A stretch of 64,000 nt of DNA from Asticcacaulis tiandongensis (GCF_006475605.1 NZ_SSBC01000010.1:434001-498000), one strand, 5' to 3'. Shown: positions 35,416-44,839, numbered from the stretch's first letter. Numbers and translations: made by a program. Notes: generated from the sequence alone by a model not told the origin.

Positions 35416-37170
35416 ATGTCAGGCGTTAGTCTTTTTGGGTTCAGCCGTCGGGGGACGGAGAGCCGTGCGGCAGGTGTGCAGATGAAGTCGGCTTCCAAAT
35501 CGGATACCAAATCCGGCGTGCTTGCACACAACGCAGGGGCGGCGCAACTAGCGGGTGATGTCGAAGCCGCAGGGTTCGTGGCCTGGACCTATGACCTGAT
35601 CCGCGCTCAGTTTGATTTTCAGGGTAAACTTGAGGGCTCAGACCTCAGTGATCTGAATGCGCTTTTTGCAGCGGATGCCTTAAGTAGCCTGACTTCGGGT
35701 ATGCAGCAGGGGAAAGCGGTACGTTGCTTTCTTACGACAGAGGCGAACAGGGTTCTCTATTTCAAAGGCAATAAGCGCCATGATCAGCCGTTGATCAGTG
35801 GCCTTGTTACGGATGTGACGGATGACCTTCCGGCACATATGCATGCGATGCAGGGGCTTAAGGTGCCGAGTGAGCATATCGATCCGCTGACAGGCCTTTA
35901 TAACCGCTACGGATTTCTTAAAGCCGCGCAAACCATTTTGCAGCAGTCGGGTGAATTTGATCTTGTGGTTGGTGATCTTAACCGGTTTCGCCGTCTGAAC
36001 GAAGCGCTGGGGCATGAGCGCGCCGATCTGGTTCTGGGGCTTTTGGCTAGGCGGCTCAGGGAGGTTTTCGACGATAAGGCACTTCTGGCGCGGCTTGGCG
36101 AAGACGAATTTGCCGTTCTCACCCTGCGCGGTTTTCCGCGTGTGTCCGAGCGTATGCGCACAGCGCTTGAGCGTTCTATTACGGTGGCCGGTTTTGATAT
36201 TCACCCGACCTTTTCCATGGGCGCGGTGTCCGTTGATGGGGGCGAGCACGCCCTTGAGGCCGGTGAATTGTTGCGACGTGCCGAGATGGCCGTTGAAGTG
36301 GCTCAGGCCAAGGGCGTCGGCAGTGTGGCGTCATACAAGCACGATCTTGAGACGGACGGCCTGACGCAACTGGCGCTGGAGGCCGAGTTGCGAAAGGCCT
36401 TTGTCAGCGGTGAGATTATCGCCCACTATCAGCCGATTATCGACCTCGGTTCGGGACGTATCGCCGGTTTTGAGGCGCTGGCCCGCTGGGCGCACCCCAA
36501 GCGGGGCCTGATACGCCCTGATCATTTTCTCGGGCTGACGCGGGATATGGGATTGCTGTGCGATCTGACCAATATCATCCTCAGTCATTCCGTAAAAAAT
36601 CTGGCGAAATGGCGGGCCGCCTATGATTTGCCGGACTCTTTTTTCATCAGCGTCAACCTGTCGGCGGCGGATATTGAGCGGGCGCATCTGGTGGAGGATA
36701 TTTCCCGCCTGATCCGCAGCCATGCATTGCCGGTAAAGGCGCTCAAGCTGGAAGTGACCGAAAGCGATGTCATGCGTGACCCGCATGCCGCCGCGCGGGT
36801 GCTGGGGTCGCTGAGGGAGGCGGGGGCAGGGATCGCTCTGGATGATTTCGGTACGGGTTTTTCCTCCTTAAGCTATCTGGCGCGCCTGCCGCTCGATACG
36901 CTGAAAATCGATCGGTCGTTCGTCAGCACCATGATCACCGAACGGGCGTCTGAGAAGATTGTGCGCTCGGTTCTGACGCTTGGGCGTGACTTCGGACTTG
37001 AGGTCGTGGCCGAAGGGGTCGAGGATATGGTTCTTGCCGAGAATCTGGCGCAGCTTGGGTGCCATTTCGGGCAGGGTTGGGGCTTTGCCAAGGCCCTTAA
37101 GGAAGGTGAGGCCGAAAGCTATATGCTTGGGTCATTGAAGCAAACGCCTGATGGTGCGCTTTCGGTCTGA
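35416..37170 (+). CDS. pdeA: c-di-GMP phosphodiesterase, PdeA-type (degenerate GGDEF + EAL)
   Basis: Hydrolyses cyclic di-GMP. 584 residues: an N-terminal PAS-like region (about 45-155), a GGDEF domain (about 160-320) with the altered site GEDEF at 228-232, and an EAL domain (about 335-575). Catalytic EAL residues are all present: EAL at 353-355, VNLS, LEVTES, DDFGTGFSS at 476-484, Lys497 in LKIDRSF and Glu533 in AEGVED. Caulobacter PdeA (CC3396) also has GEDEF, where the domain binds GTP to stimulate the EAL domain instead of making c-di-GMP. The position after the oxidase and M16 genes supports orthology. An AT-rich promoter region lies at 35303-35415. Confidence 0.88.
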   Translation: MSGVSLFGFSRRGTESRAAGVQMKSASKSDTKSGVLAHNAGAAQLAGDVEAAGFVAWTYDLIRAQFDFQGKLEGSDLSDLNALFAADALSSLTSGMQQGKAVRCFLTTEANRVLYFKGNKRHDQPLISGLVTDVTDDLPAHMHAMQGLKVPSEHIDPLTGLYNRYGFLKAAQTILQQSGEFDLVVGDLNRFRRLNEALGHERADLVLGLLARRLREVFDDKALLARLGEDEFAVLTLRGFPRVSERMRTALERSITVAGFDIHPTFSMGAVSVDGGEHALEAGELLRRAEMAVEVAQAKGVGSVASYKHDLETDGLTQLALEAELRKAFVSGEIIAHYQPIIDLGSGRIAGFEALARWAHPKRGLIRPDHFLGLTRDMGLLCDLTNIILSHSVKNLAKWRAAYDLPDSFFISVNLSAADIERAHLVEDISRLIRSHALPVKALKLEVTESDVMRDPHAAARVLGSLREAGAGIALDDFGTGFSSLSYLARLPLDTLKIDRSFVSTMITERASEKIVRSVLTLGRDFGLEVVAEGVEDMVLAENLAQLGCHFGQGWGFAKALKEGEAESYMLGSLKQTPDGALSV

Positions 37171-37186
37171 GGTTCGGGCTTTGAGG

Positions 37187-38602
37187 TTACGCCCTGAAAC
37201 GATCCCAAGGCCCGGTGATGGCTACGGTCCAGCCATTGGCCTGAAGGTTGGCGAACAGGGTCGAGCCATCGGGTGAGAAGCAGGCACCGGCCCATTCGGA
37301 ATTCTTCACATCCGTATTGCGGGCGAAGGTGGCTACCTTACCGTCGCGGGTCAGGATGCGGATGTGGTTTTTCAGCGTGTCGGAATAGCGATCCTCACAG
37401 GCATAGATATGTCCCCACGGCGCGACCGTGACATTATCGATGTAATCGAACAGCAGGTCGTTATTCGGTTCGGCGAACAGCTGAAGCTTGCCGCTGAGGG
37501 TAGCGTCGTGCTCGGTGCCTTCATAGGGGCCGGGGACATAGCGCATTAACTGACCGTTCTGATGCACGCCGCCGGAGGTGCAGGCGAAATAAAGCTCACC
37601 CTCTCCGAACCAGATGCCTTCGCCACGGGCAAATTGCGCCGCCCCTTTGGCATGGGCGCGGTGACGCAGGTCGTTATTGGGACTGTCAACCTCATCGAGG
37701 TCGATCCAGTCAACATTGAAGGCTTGTCCGGCCTGCCAGATCAGGCCGCCGGTGCGGTTGTCGGTCAGGGCGTGCGGATGGTCACGAATGACCAGAGCCT
37801 GAAGCCTGCCGCCCTTATGCAGACGGCGGCGGTCATTGGGGATGAACCGGTAAAAGGCGCTGTCGCCGGTATCTTCGGTCATATAGGCAATGCCGGTTTT
37901 CGGGTCGATCGCCACGGCTTCATGATCGAAGCGTCCCATGGCCTTGAGCGGGCGCGGTTTGACAGGGCGTCTGGATTTTGACGGCACTTCAAAGACATAG
38001 CCGTGGTTTTTGTCAGAGATTTCGCCCGCACGGTCGGAGGTTTCTTCGCAACTGAGCCATGAGCCCCACGGGGTTGGCCCGCCAGCACAGTTGGTTGAGG
38101 TGCCGGTCAGGGACAGGTGATGCCTGACCAGTTCGCGCTTTTGGATATCATAGATCAGGGTCGTTGTGCCGCCGTGCAGGGGCGTGCCGTCGGGCGCTGA
38201 GGCATAGGCAAGGCCTGATTTAAGGCGGTCAGCGCGCTCATTGTTCGGGCCAAAGGGGCCGATGCCGGTTCTGGCGGGCTTTATCTCGTGGTTGCGCACC
38301 AGAGCGACCTTATTCTTCGCATAGGGAAAGCACGCCATGCCGTCATGCATGCCGGGCACCAGAAAGCCGTCGTTCATCTCTTCGCCCTGTCGGGAAAAGA
38401 TGTGATAGCTGAAACCTTCAGGCAGATCGATCAGTCCGGCGGGGTCTTTGACAAGGGGGCCATAGCCCGCAATCTCGTTGACATAGGTGTCCGCGGCCCC
38501 TTCGGTGATGCGATGGGCGTGGGCCAGTTGGGTTATGCCTGAAAAGCCGGTGGAAACGGCCAGTGCAGAGCTTAGGAGGCGACGACGGGAGAGGGCGGAC
38601 AT
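37187..38602 (-). CDS. phoX: PhoX-like phosphatase (DUF839), Tat-exported
   Basis: 471 residues from the ATG at 38602. GAGG is 8 bases upstream, and the earlier ATG at 38620 gives an unsuitable leader. The N-terminus has a twin-arginine signal, SRRRLLSSALAVSTGFSG, ending AHAHR. The mature part has PhoX-family stretches: GPLVKDPAGLIDLPEGFSY, NCAGGPTPWGSWLSCEE (with the conserved Cys and Glu), FDHEAVAIDPKTGIAYMTED and NVTVAPWGHIYACED. PhoX enzymes are calcium/iron alkaline phosphatases releasing phosphate from organic esters. The gene is convergent with pdeA, with 16 bases between. Confidence 0.88.
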   Translation of the reverse strand: MSALSRRRLLSSALAVSTGFSGITQLAHAHRITEGAADTYVNEIAGYGPLVKDPAGLIDLPEGFSYHIFSRQGEEMNDGFLVPGMHDGMACFPYAKNKVALVRNHEIKPARTGIGPFGPNNERADRLKSGLAYASAPDGTPLHGGTTTLIYDIQKRELVRHHLSLTGTSTNCAGGPTPWGSWLSCEETSDRAGEISDKNHGYVFEVPSKSRRPVKPRPLKAMGRFDHEAVAIDPKTGIAYMTEDTGDSAFYRFIPNDRRRLHKGGRLQALVIRDHPHALTDNRTGGLIWQAGQAFNVDWIDLDEVDSPNNDLRHRAHAKGAAQFARGEGIWFGEGELYFACTSGGVHQNGQLMRYVPGPYEGTEHDATLSGKLQLFAEPNNDLLFDYIDNVTVAPWGHIYACEDRYSDTLKNHIRILTRDGKVATFARNTDVKNSEWAGACFSPDGSTLFANLQANGWTVAITGPWDRFRA

Positions 38603-38761
38603 AGGATGACCTCGGAACATTTATCTTCAGTTTGTCTATGGGCGGTGTCTGACTTTATAAACAGTCAAGTTTTTATGACAATATATTGCGGTAATTTAAT
38701 ACCATTGGCGAAAATATCAATAAATTCAGTGGCATCTATAAGGTTTATGTGAAAATAGTGG

Positions 38762-38788
38762 TTGACGATGCGTTTGGGGTCGTCTATA
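38762..38788 (+). promoter_or_regulatory. Probable housekeeping promoter of rplM-rpsI
   Basis: TTGACG (38762-38767) matches the Caulobacter -35 element, and a TCTATA -10-like sequence lies at 38783-38788, 15 bases later. It is about 80 bases upstream of the rplM start, leaving room for a leader with a small TTTCC/GGAAG hairpin near 38802-38815. Confidence 0.6.
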
Positions 38789-38869
38789 GGCGCACAACTC
38801 TTTCCGGACGGAAGGTGTGTGGCGGTCTCCGTGGCCATGTTTCGTCCCCTGATCTTTAAGGAAGTTACC

Positions 38870-39349
38870 ATGGCCCTGTCATCGAACACGGCGGCGCTTA
38901 AGCCCGCCGAAGTCGAGAAGAAATGGATCGTGATTGACGCACAGGACGCCGTTGTCGGCCGTCTGGCAGCGTTCATCGCTAACCGTCTTCGCGGCAAACA
39001 CAAGCCCGACTACACACCGCACGTCGATTCTGGCGATTATGTCATCGTCATCAATGCCGACAAGGTGCATTTCACCGGCAACAAGCTGGCTGACAAGATT
39101 TTCTACTGGCACACCGGTCACCCCGGCGGCGTTAAGCAACGCACCATGGGGCAAATCCTCAACAGCAAGTACCCTGAGCGCGTCCTGACCAAGGCCGTTG
39201 AGCGTATGCTGCCGAAGGAAAGCCCACTGGCCCGTACGCAAATGACGCACCTGCGTATCTATGCCGGTTCAGAGCATCCTCACGAAGCGCAACAGCCGGA
39301 AGTCATCGACTTCAAGGCGTTGAACCGTAAAAACATCCGGAGCGTCTGA
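38870..39349 (+). CDS. rplM: 50S ribosomal protein L13
   Basis: Early-assembling large-subunit protein. 159 residues from ATG 38870, with AAGGAAG just upstream; the frame is open further up to 38762 but that segment covers the promoter. Family signature: [29 protein letters not shown], then [19 protein letters not shown] and [18 protein letters not shown] near the end. It forms the usual operon with rpsI, 2 bases downstream. Confidence 0.98.
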   Translation: MALSSNTAALKPAEVEKKWIVIDAQDAVVGRLAAFIANRLRGKHKPDYTPHVDSGDYVIVINADKVHFTGNKLADKIFYWHTGHPGGVKQRTMGQILNSKYPERVLTKAVERMLPKESPLARTQMTHLRIYAGSEHPHEAQQPEVIDFKALNRKNIRSV

Positions 39350-39351
39350 TT

Positions 39352-39837
39352 ATGACCGAAGCCACTACATCCCAAGGTCTGGAGTCGTTGCAGGCTCTGT
39401 CTTCCGAAGCCGCTGCCGCACCGGCACCGCGCGTTCAGCAACTGGACAAGTACGGCCGCGCCTATGCTACCGGCAAGCGTAAGAACGCTATTGCCCGCGT
39501 ATGGATCAAGCCAGGTTCCGGCAAGTGGATCATCAATGGTCGCGAGCAGGAAGTGTATTTCGCACGTCCCGTTCTGCGCATGATGATTGCCCAGCCGCTC
39601 AACCTGACCGAACGCGCCACGCAGTTTGACGTATTCGTCACGGTTCAGGGTTCGGGTCTTTCCGGTCAGGCCGGTGCGATCCGTCACGGCCTGTCGAAGG
39701 CGCTGACCTATTTTGAGCCTGACCTGCGTCCGGCCCTGAAGGCCGCTGGCTTCCTGACCCGCGATTCGCGTGTTGTTGAACGTAAGAAGTACGGTCGCGC
39801 CAAGGCACGTCGTTCCTTCCAGTTCTCGAAGCGCTAG
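39352..39837 (+). CDS. rpsI: 30S ribosomal protein S9
   Basis: 161 residues. The N-terminal extension (about 1-35) is Ala/Glu-rich, as in other alphaproteobacteria. The core has [24 protein letters not shown] and the C-terminal tail [17 protein letters not shown], whose last Arg contacts the P-site tRNA. Starts 2 bases after rplM. Confidence 0.98.
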   Translation: MTEATTSQGLESLQALSSEAAAAPAPRVQQLDKYGRAYATGKRKNAIARVWIKPGSGKWIINGREQEVYFARPVLRMMIAQPLNLTERATQFDVFVTVQGSGLSGQAGAIRHGLSKALTYFEPDLRPALKAAGFLTRDSRVVERKKYGRAKARRSFQFSKR

Positions 39838-39936
39838 CAGGGGCTTGGCCCCTGCACCCGAAACCGGGTGTCTGGGGCGGCTGTTTGCGCCAAACGGACT
39901 ATCCGGTGCGGAGTCGAAAGGCTCCGCACTTTTTTA
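39838..39936 (+). terminator. Multi-hairpin 3' end and terminator of rplM-rpsI
   Basis: Immediately after the rpsI stop come CAGGGGC(TTG)GCCCCTG at 39838-39854 and CACCCG(AAAC)CGGGTG at 39855-39870, then a final stem GTGCGGAG/CTCCGCAC at 39906-39929 followed by T6. The last is a clear Rho-independent terminator. The two tight upstream stems may protect the mRNA 3' end. Confidence 0.88.
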
Positions 39937-40075
39937 TTGCGCTACCGCTTCGCTGTTTGAGCGCGGTTTTCTATTGCGCAAAACGCTGATGAACTTTAGC
40001 TGGTGCCATAATTTCTTCTCCTGCCTGTGCGAAGTCATGGGAGGGATAAAAAGGCCCAGCGGTCAGGATAAAAAT

Positions 40076-41026
40076 ATGTCTCATACGGTTTTCATTGATG
40101 GTGATGTCGGTACAACGGGATTGCAGATCCGTCAGCGGCTGGAAGGCCGGACGGATATTGAGCTGATCCGCCTGCCGGAAGACAAGCGTAAGGACGTTGA
40201 GGCTCGGCGTGAGGCATTGAATTCAGCCGACGCGGTGATCCTGTGTTTGCCGGATGATGCGGCGCGGGAAGCTGTGTCCCTGATAAGCAGTCCTGAGGTT
40301 AAGGTCATCGATGCCTCAACAGCGCACCGGACGCATCCTGACTGGGTTTACGGGTTTGCCGAAATGACAGCAGATCAGCGTGACCTGATTGCGGCGTCAA
40401 AGCGCATTTCCAATCCCGGTTGCTATGCGACGGGATTTATCGCCTTGGCGCGGCCATTGGCGGAGGCGGGGATTCTGCCGCCGTTCTGGCCACTGACCTG
40501 TAATGCGGTGTCCGGCTATTCCGGTGGCGGCAAGTCGATGATCGCCGAGTTTGAAAAATCAGCGGCTCAAGGTGGCACGGATGATGCCTATCGCATCTAT
40601 GCCACGGGGCTTAATCACAAGCACCTGCCGGAAATGACGCAGTATTCAGGCCTCGAGTCTCCGCCGGTCTTTACGCCTGCCGTGGGACGCTATGCGCAGG
40701 GTATGATTGTTGAAATCCCGTTGCAGCTCTGGGCCTTACCCGATGAGCCGGAACTGGGGCGTCTGTTTGAAGTCTATGACGACTATTATGCCGGTGAAAC
40801 CTTTGTCACGGTGGCAGATTTTGAGGAAACGCAAGCCCTGAAAGGCCTGCAGCCTGAAATCCTGAATGACACTAATCACCTGCGCATCCATGTATTCGGC
40901 GATGAGGCGGGCCAGCAGGCGCGTCTGGTGGCGCTTCTCGATAACCTCGGCAAGGGGGCATCAGGGGCGGCGGTGCAGAACCTGAATATTGTGCTGGGGC
41001 TGGATGAAACCCTGAGCCTGATCTGA
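40076..41026 (+). CDS. argC: N-acetyl-gamma-glutamyl-phosphate reductase (type 2 ArgC)
   Basis: Third step of arginine synthesis: NADPH-dependent reduction of N-acetylglutamyl phosphate. 316 residues from ATG 40076 (AGGA 7 bases upstream); the open frame upstream overlaps rpsI and its terminator. It is the short type 2 form: nucleotide fold HTVFIDGDVGTTGLQI, catalytic Cys in NPGCYATGFIALARPL, and His in NHKHLPEMTQYSGL. It lies downstream of rpsI, as commonly found in alphaproteobacteria. Confidence 0.96.
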   Translation: MSHTVFIDGDVGTTGLQIRQRLEGRTDIELIRLPEDKRKDVEARREALNSADAVILCLPDDAAREAVSLISSPEVKVIDASTAHRTHPDWVYGFAEMTADQRDLIAASKRISNPGCYATGFIALARPLAEAGILPPFWPLTCNAVSGYSGGGKSMIAEFEKSAAQGGTDDAYRIYATGLNHKHLPEMTQYSGLESPPVFTPAVGRYAQGMIVEIPLQLWALPDEPELGRLFEVYDDYYAGETFVTVADFEETQALKGLQPEILNDTNHLRIHVFGDEAGQQARLVALLDNLGKGASGAAVQNLNIVLGLDETLSLI

Positions 41027-41039
41027 AAAGGACGCTGAC

Positions 41040-41303
41040 ATGGGGCCGTTTACGTTTTTTGCCATCTATTTCATCATCTGGTGGGTCTGCTTCTTCATGG
41101 TGCTGCCGATTGGCAATATCAGCCATCACGAAGCCGGTCTTGAGGTCACAGATGGTGGTGATCCCGGCGCGCCCGTTGTACATAATCTCAAGAAAAAGGC
41201 GATCATTACCACGGTTGCGGCCACCGTGGTGTTTACCGTGGTGATGGTCATTATTCACTTCAACCTCATTCCGTTGCCGGTATTTCCATCGGCAGCGGGC
41301 TAA
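41040..41303 (+). CDS. DUF1467 family membrane protein
   Basis: 87 residues with two transmembrane helices (about 5-23 and 58-78). Features match the DUF1467 family common in alphaproteobacteria: FFAIYFIIWWVCFFMVLPIG followed by a short loop with Glu and Pro, then a second helix and a short tail. Function unknown. It is 13 bases after argC and 83 before proS. Confidence 0.88.
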   Translation: MGPFTFFAIYFIIWWVCFFMVLPIGNISHHEAGLEVTDGGDPGAPVVHNLKKKAIITTVAATVVFTVVMVIIHFNLIPLPVFPSAAG

Positions 41304-41386
41304 GGGCCTGCTTTTCTCATTGATTAAACCGGCCAAAGCGCTTTAGCTTTCGCCCAACTCAAACCTGCTGTTACCGGAATATCTCC

Positions 41387-42703
41387 ATGCGCCTGTCGCG
41401 CTTTTTGCTGCCCCTGCTCAAAGAAAACCCTTCTGAAGCCCAGATTGTCTCGCATCGCCTGATGTTGCGTACCGGCATGATCCGTCAGGAAGCCGCCGGT
41501 ATCTATGCCTGGTTGCCGCTGGGGCTTAAGGTGCTGCGCAAGATCGAAAAGATCGTGCATGAGGAAATGGCAAAGGCAGGGGCTATCGAGCTTTTGATGC
41601 CAACCTTGCAACTTGCGGATCTGTGGCGTGAGTCCGGTCGTTATGACGACTACGGTCAGGAAATGCTGCGTATCAAGGATCGCCATGAGCGCGATCTGCT
41701 ATACGGGCCGACCAACGAGGAAATGATCACCGAGATTTTCCGCGGCACGGTGAAATCCTATAAGGACCTGCCGCTTAATCTCTATCACATCCAGTGGAAG
41801 TTCCGTGACGAGCAGCGTCCGCGTTTCGGCGTGATGCGCGGGCGTGAATTCCTGATGAAGGATGCCTATAGCTTCGATATCGATGAAGCGGCGGCACGAC
41901 GTGCCTATAACCGCATGTTTATCGCCTATCTGAACACCTTTAACCGTCTGGGCCTCAAGGCCGTACCGATGCGTGCCGATACCGGCCCTATTGGCGGAGA
42001 CCTGAGTCACGAGTTCATCATTCTGGCCGATACGGGCGAAAGTGCCGTCTTCTGCCATAAGGATCTGGTGGACATGGCCGCACCCGGTCATGATGTGGAC
42101 TGGGATGACCTGCAAGCGCTTGTCGATGAGCGTACGGCACTCTATGCGGCGACCGAAGAAATGCATGACGAAAGCGCGTTTAATGCGGTGCCTGCCGATA
42201 AGCAGCTTTCGGCACGCGGTATCGAAGTGGGTCACATCTTCTATTTCGGCGAGAAATATTCTGCGCCTATGGGGGCAAAAGTCAGTGCGCCCGACGGCAC
42301 TCAGGTCAATGTCCATATGGGTTCTTATGGTATCGGGGTCTCGCGTCTGGTGGGCGGTATCATTGAGGCCAGCCATGACGAGAACGGCATCATCTGGCCC
42401 GACAGCGTGGCCCCCTTTGATGTCGCCGTGGTCAATCTGCGTGTCGGCGATGCAGCCTGTGATGAGGCCTGTGAAAAAGCCTATAAGGCGCTGACGGCAG
42501 CCGGTAAGGATGTTCTGTATAACGACACTGACGAACGGCCCGGTGCCAAGTTTGCCTCTATGGACCTGATCGGCGTACCCAAGCAGCTGATCATTGGCCC
42601 AAAGGGTATTGCCGAAGGTCAGGCAGAGCTTAAGGTTCGTGCCACCGGTGAGCGCGTAACCGAAAATTATGAAGCGCTTCTGGCGCGTCTGATTGCGGAA
42701 TAA
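41387..42703 (+). CDS. proS: Prolyl-tRNA synthetase
   Basis: Class II synthetase charging tRNA-Pro. 438 residues, the short alphaproteobacterial form lacking the INS editing domain of the E. coli enzyme. Motif 1 region is [20 protein letters not shown], motif 2 is [20 protein letters not shown] with [10 protein letters not shown], and motif 3 is [17 protein letters not shown]. The C-terminal anticodon-binding domain (about 340-438) follows. The next gene starts 3 bases later. Confidence 0.97.
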   Translation: MRLSRFLLPLLKENPSEAQIVSHRLMLRTGMIRQEAAGIYAWLPLGLKVLRKIEKIVHEEMAKAGAIELLMPTLQLADLWRESGRYDDYGQEMLRIKDRHERDLLYGPTNEEMITEIFRGTVKSYKDLPLNLYHIQWKFRDEQRPRFGVMRGREFLMKDAYSFDIDEAAARRAYNRMFIAYLNTFNRLGLKAVPMRADTGPIGGDLSHEFIILADTGESAVFCHKDLVDMAAPGHDVDWDDLQALVDERTALYAATEEMHDESAFNAVPADKQLSARGIEVGHIFYFGEKYSAPMGAKVSAPDGTQVNVHMGSYGIGVSRLVGGIIEASHDENGIIWPDSVAPFDVAVVNLRVGDAACDEACEKAYKALTAAGKDVLYNDTDERPGAKFASMDLIGVPKQLIIGPKGIAEGQAELKVRATGERVTENYEALLARLIAE

Positions 42704-42706
42704 CCC

Positions 42707-44017
42707 ATGGCAAAAGCAGGGGCCAAGGCAGGGTCGTTTGATCTGAAGTCGTTGTTTTCAATTTCCGCGTGGGAATTCGATCTGGCCCTGCGTTACCTGC
42801 GCACCAAGCGTAAGGATGGTGGCATTGCCCTAATCGCTATAATCAGCTTTGTCGGTATCATGCTGGCGGTGGCGGTGCTGATTATCGTCATGTCCGTTAT
42901 GGGCGGCTTTCGCGACGAACTGGTGTCGCGACTGGTGGCATTCAACGGTCACGCCTATGTCTATGGTGCGCCTTTGACTGACTGGGAAAATCGTGACGAA
43001 ACCCTGAAACGGCTTGAGGCCATACCGGGTGTCAACAAGGCGTCGCCCTATATTGAATCCCCCGGACTGGCGCAGGGGCCGCATTCTCAGGCCGGCTTGG
43101 CCTATATGCGTGGCGTTGATGCCGAAGCGCTTAAAAATACCGACATCATTCGCGATAATATCAAGCAGGGTTCGTTTGAGGGCTTTGGTGAAGGTGATTT
43201 CGGCGGCGACCTGATCCTGATTGGTGAGGGGCTGGCGCGCAGCATGAGCGTTAATGCAGGGGATGAATTAACACTTCTATCACCTTCAGGATCAACAGCT
43301 TTTGGTGCCATGCCGCGCCGCAAGGCCTATACGATCGGCGGCGTGTTCAAAAGTGGCGTCAGTGAACTGGATGCCGCCTTTGTTTTTATGCCGATCGAGC
43401 AGGCACAGCTGTTCTTTGACCGTGAAGGCGAATGGGACGTCATCGAAATCAAGGTCGATGATCCCTATCATATCGCCAACTATCATCAGCCCTTGATGGA
43501 AGCGGCAGGGCAAGGGGCGCTGGTGCAGGACTGGACGCAGCGTAATGCAGCCATGTGGAATGCGCTTCAGGTTGAGCGCAATGTGATGCGTCTGATCCTT
43601 ATGCTGATTATCATGATTGCGGCGATGAACATTATTTCCGGCATAGTCATGCTGGTTAAAAACAAGACGCGTGACATTGCCATTCTAAGGACCTTCGGGG
43701 CTGACAGGGCGTCAATTACCCGGGTCTTTTTTCTGTCCGGTTCGATAATCGGGGCAGGGGGGACGCTGACCGGTCTGGTGGTCGGGACGCTGTTCTGCAT
43801 CTTCATTCAGCCTATTCAGAAGGCGGTTGAATACGTGTTTAACGTCAAGGTGTTCAACGAAGAAGTCTATTATCTTGCCTATATTCCGGCCAAGGTCGAG
43901 GTCAGCGAAGTCGCGATCATTGTTGTTTTTGCCATGTTATCCACCTGTGTGGCGACCCTGTTCCCCGCCCTGTGGGCCTCGAAACTGGAGCCGGTGGAGG
44001 CCTTGCGTAATGAGTAA
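42707..44017 (+). CDS. lolC: Lipoprotein-releasing ABC transporter permease (LolC/LolE)
   Basis: Membrane part of the LolCDE machine that releases lipoproteins from the inner membrane to LolA. 436 residues: an N-terminal helix (about 40-66), a large periplasmic domain (about 67-285), and three C-terminal helices (FtsX fold). The start FDLALRYLRTKRKDGGIALIA and the end [19 protein letters not shown] are typical. Alphaproteobacteria usually have one such permease gene (LolC/E or LolF-like) instead of two. It overlaps the ATPase gene by 8 bases. Confidence 0.93.
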   Translation: MAKAGAKAGSFDLKSLFSISAWEFDLALRYLRTKRKDGGIALIAIISFVGIMLAVAVLIIVMSVMGGFRDELVSRLVAFNGHAYVYGAPLTDWENRDETLKRLEAIPGVNKASPYIESPGLAQGPHSQAGLAYMRGVDAEALKNTDIIRDNIKQGSFEGFGEGDFGGDLILIGEGLARSMSVNAGDELTLLSPSGSTAFGAMPRRKAYTIGGVFKSGVSELDAAFVFMPIEQAQLFFDREGEWDVIEIKVDDPYHIANYHQPLMEAAGQGALVQDWTQRNAAMWNALQVERNVMRLILMLIIMIAAMNIISGIVMLVKNKTRDIAILRTFGADRASITRVFFLSGSIIGAGGTLTGLVVGTLFCIFIQPIQKAVEYVFNVKVFNEEVYYLAYIPAKVEVSEVAIIVVFAMLSTCVATLFPALWASKLEPVEALRNE

Positions 44018-44708
44018 TGTCATTCTCAGCCTGACGGGCCTGACCCATGCCTATGCCCTGGGGGACGGTCGACAACTTCAGGTGCTCAAAGGGGTTGATC
44101 TGGAACTGCGCGCCGGTGAAGTGGTTGGGCTGATCGGGCCTTCGGGGTCGGGCAAGTCTTCGCTGCTGCATTGTGTTGGCCTGCTTGAAGCGTCTGAAGA
44201 GGCGCGGCTGATCATTGATGATGAAGATTTCACGCGGGCTTCCGATGCGGCGCGGACACGCGCCCGTCTGCATAAGATCGGCTTTGTCTATCAGTTCCAT
44301 CATCTCTTGCCGGAATTTACGGCTCTGGGGAATGTGGCCTTACCGCAAAGGGTTCTGGGGCGTTCACAGAAAGAGGCCGAGGCACGGGCGCAGGCACTGC
44401 TTGAGCAAATGGGGCTGGGCGCGCGTCTGGAGCACCAACCCAATCAGATGTCAGGTGGCGAACAGCAGCGGGTAGCGATTGCACGGGCGCTGGCGAACCA
44501 ACCGAAGCTGCTGCTGGCCGATGAGCCAACCGGAAATCTGGATCCTGAGACATCACAGAACGTCTTTGATGCGCTTCGGAACATTGTTCATGAACAAAAG
44601 GTTGCGGCTTTGATTGCGACCCATAATCTGGGTCTGGCGCGGCATATGGATCGGGTAGTCAGTCTACAGGACGGCAAACTGGTCGAAATGATGCCGGAAG
44701 AGTTTTAA
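44010..44708 (+). CDS. lolD: Lipoprotein-releasing ABC transporter ATPase LolD
   Basis: ATPase of the Lol exporter. 232 residues from ATG 44010 (GGTGGAGG 9 bases upstream); the longer frame from 43827 lies inside the permease gene. Walker A is GPSGSGKSS, the Q-loop lies in [16 protein letters not shown], the signature is [15 protein letters not shown], Walker B is [14 protein letters not shown], and the switch His is in [12 protein letters not shown]. The PEF segment after the Q-loop matches LolD/MacB-type ATPases. Confidence 0.96.
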   Translation: MSNVILSLTGLTHAYALGDGRQLQVLKGVDLELRAGEVVGLIGPSGSGKSSLLHCVGLLEASEEARLIIDDEDFTRASDAARTRARLHKIGFVYQFHHLLPEFTALGNVALPQRVLGRSQKEAEARAQALLEQMGLGARLEHQPNQMSGGEQQRVAIARALANQPKLLLADEPTGNLDPETSQNVFDALRNIVHEQKVAALIATHNLGLARHMDRVVSLQDGKLVEMMPEEF

Positions 44709-44762
44709 ATAATTTCATTATAAAACAACGGTGTACATTTTTTGTTCACGGTGTGGATGGTT

Positions 44763-44791
44763 TTGACTTGCGTGTGGAACAAATGGAGAAT
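44763..44791 (+). promoter_or_regulatory. Promoter of the sidA-like gene
   Basis: TTGACT (44763-44768) and GAGAAT (44786-44791) are separated by 17 bases, a reasonable -35/-10 pair. The LexA-like operator at 44777-44798 covers the spacer and -10, as expected for a repressed SOS promoter. Confidence 0.5.
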
Positions 44792-44798
44792 ATAGAAC
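44777..44798. promoter_or_regulatory. LexA-like operator (SOS box) upstream of the sidA-like gene
   Basis: GAAC (44777-44780), 7 bases, GAAT (44788-44791), 3 bases, GAAC (44795-44798). The alphaproteobacterial LexA site is the direct repeat GTTC-N7-GTTC, equivalent to GAAC-N7-GAAC on the other strand. Here one base differs in the second half-site. It lies about 40 bases before the small gene and overlaps the predicted promoter. Confidence 0.55.
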
Positions 44799-44839
44799 AA
44801 ATCATGAATTAATCTTCGGATCAAAAGGTGGATAATCCC

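Noticed and set aside
38640-38700. Possible Pho box upstream of the PhoX-like gene (TTGTCAT on the minus strand)
   Set aside because: Only one CTGTCAT-like half-site is present; the second repeat at the required 11-bp phase does not match.
39770-40075. Upstream extension of argC
   Set aside because: It overlaps rpsI and a transcription terminator; the conserved protein begins at 40076.
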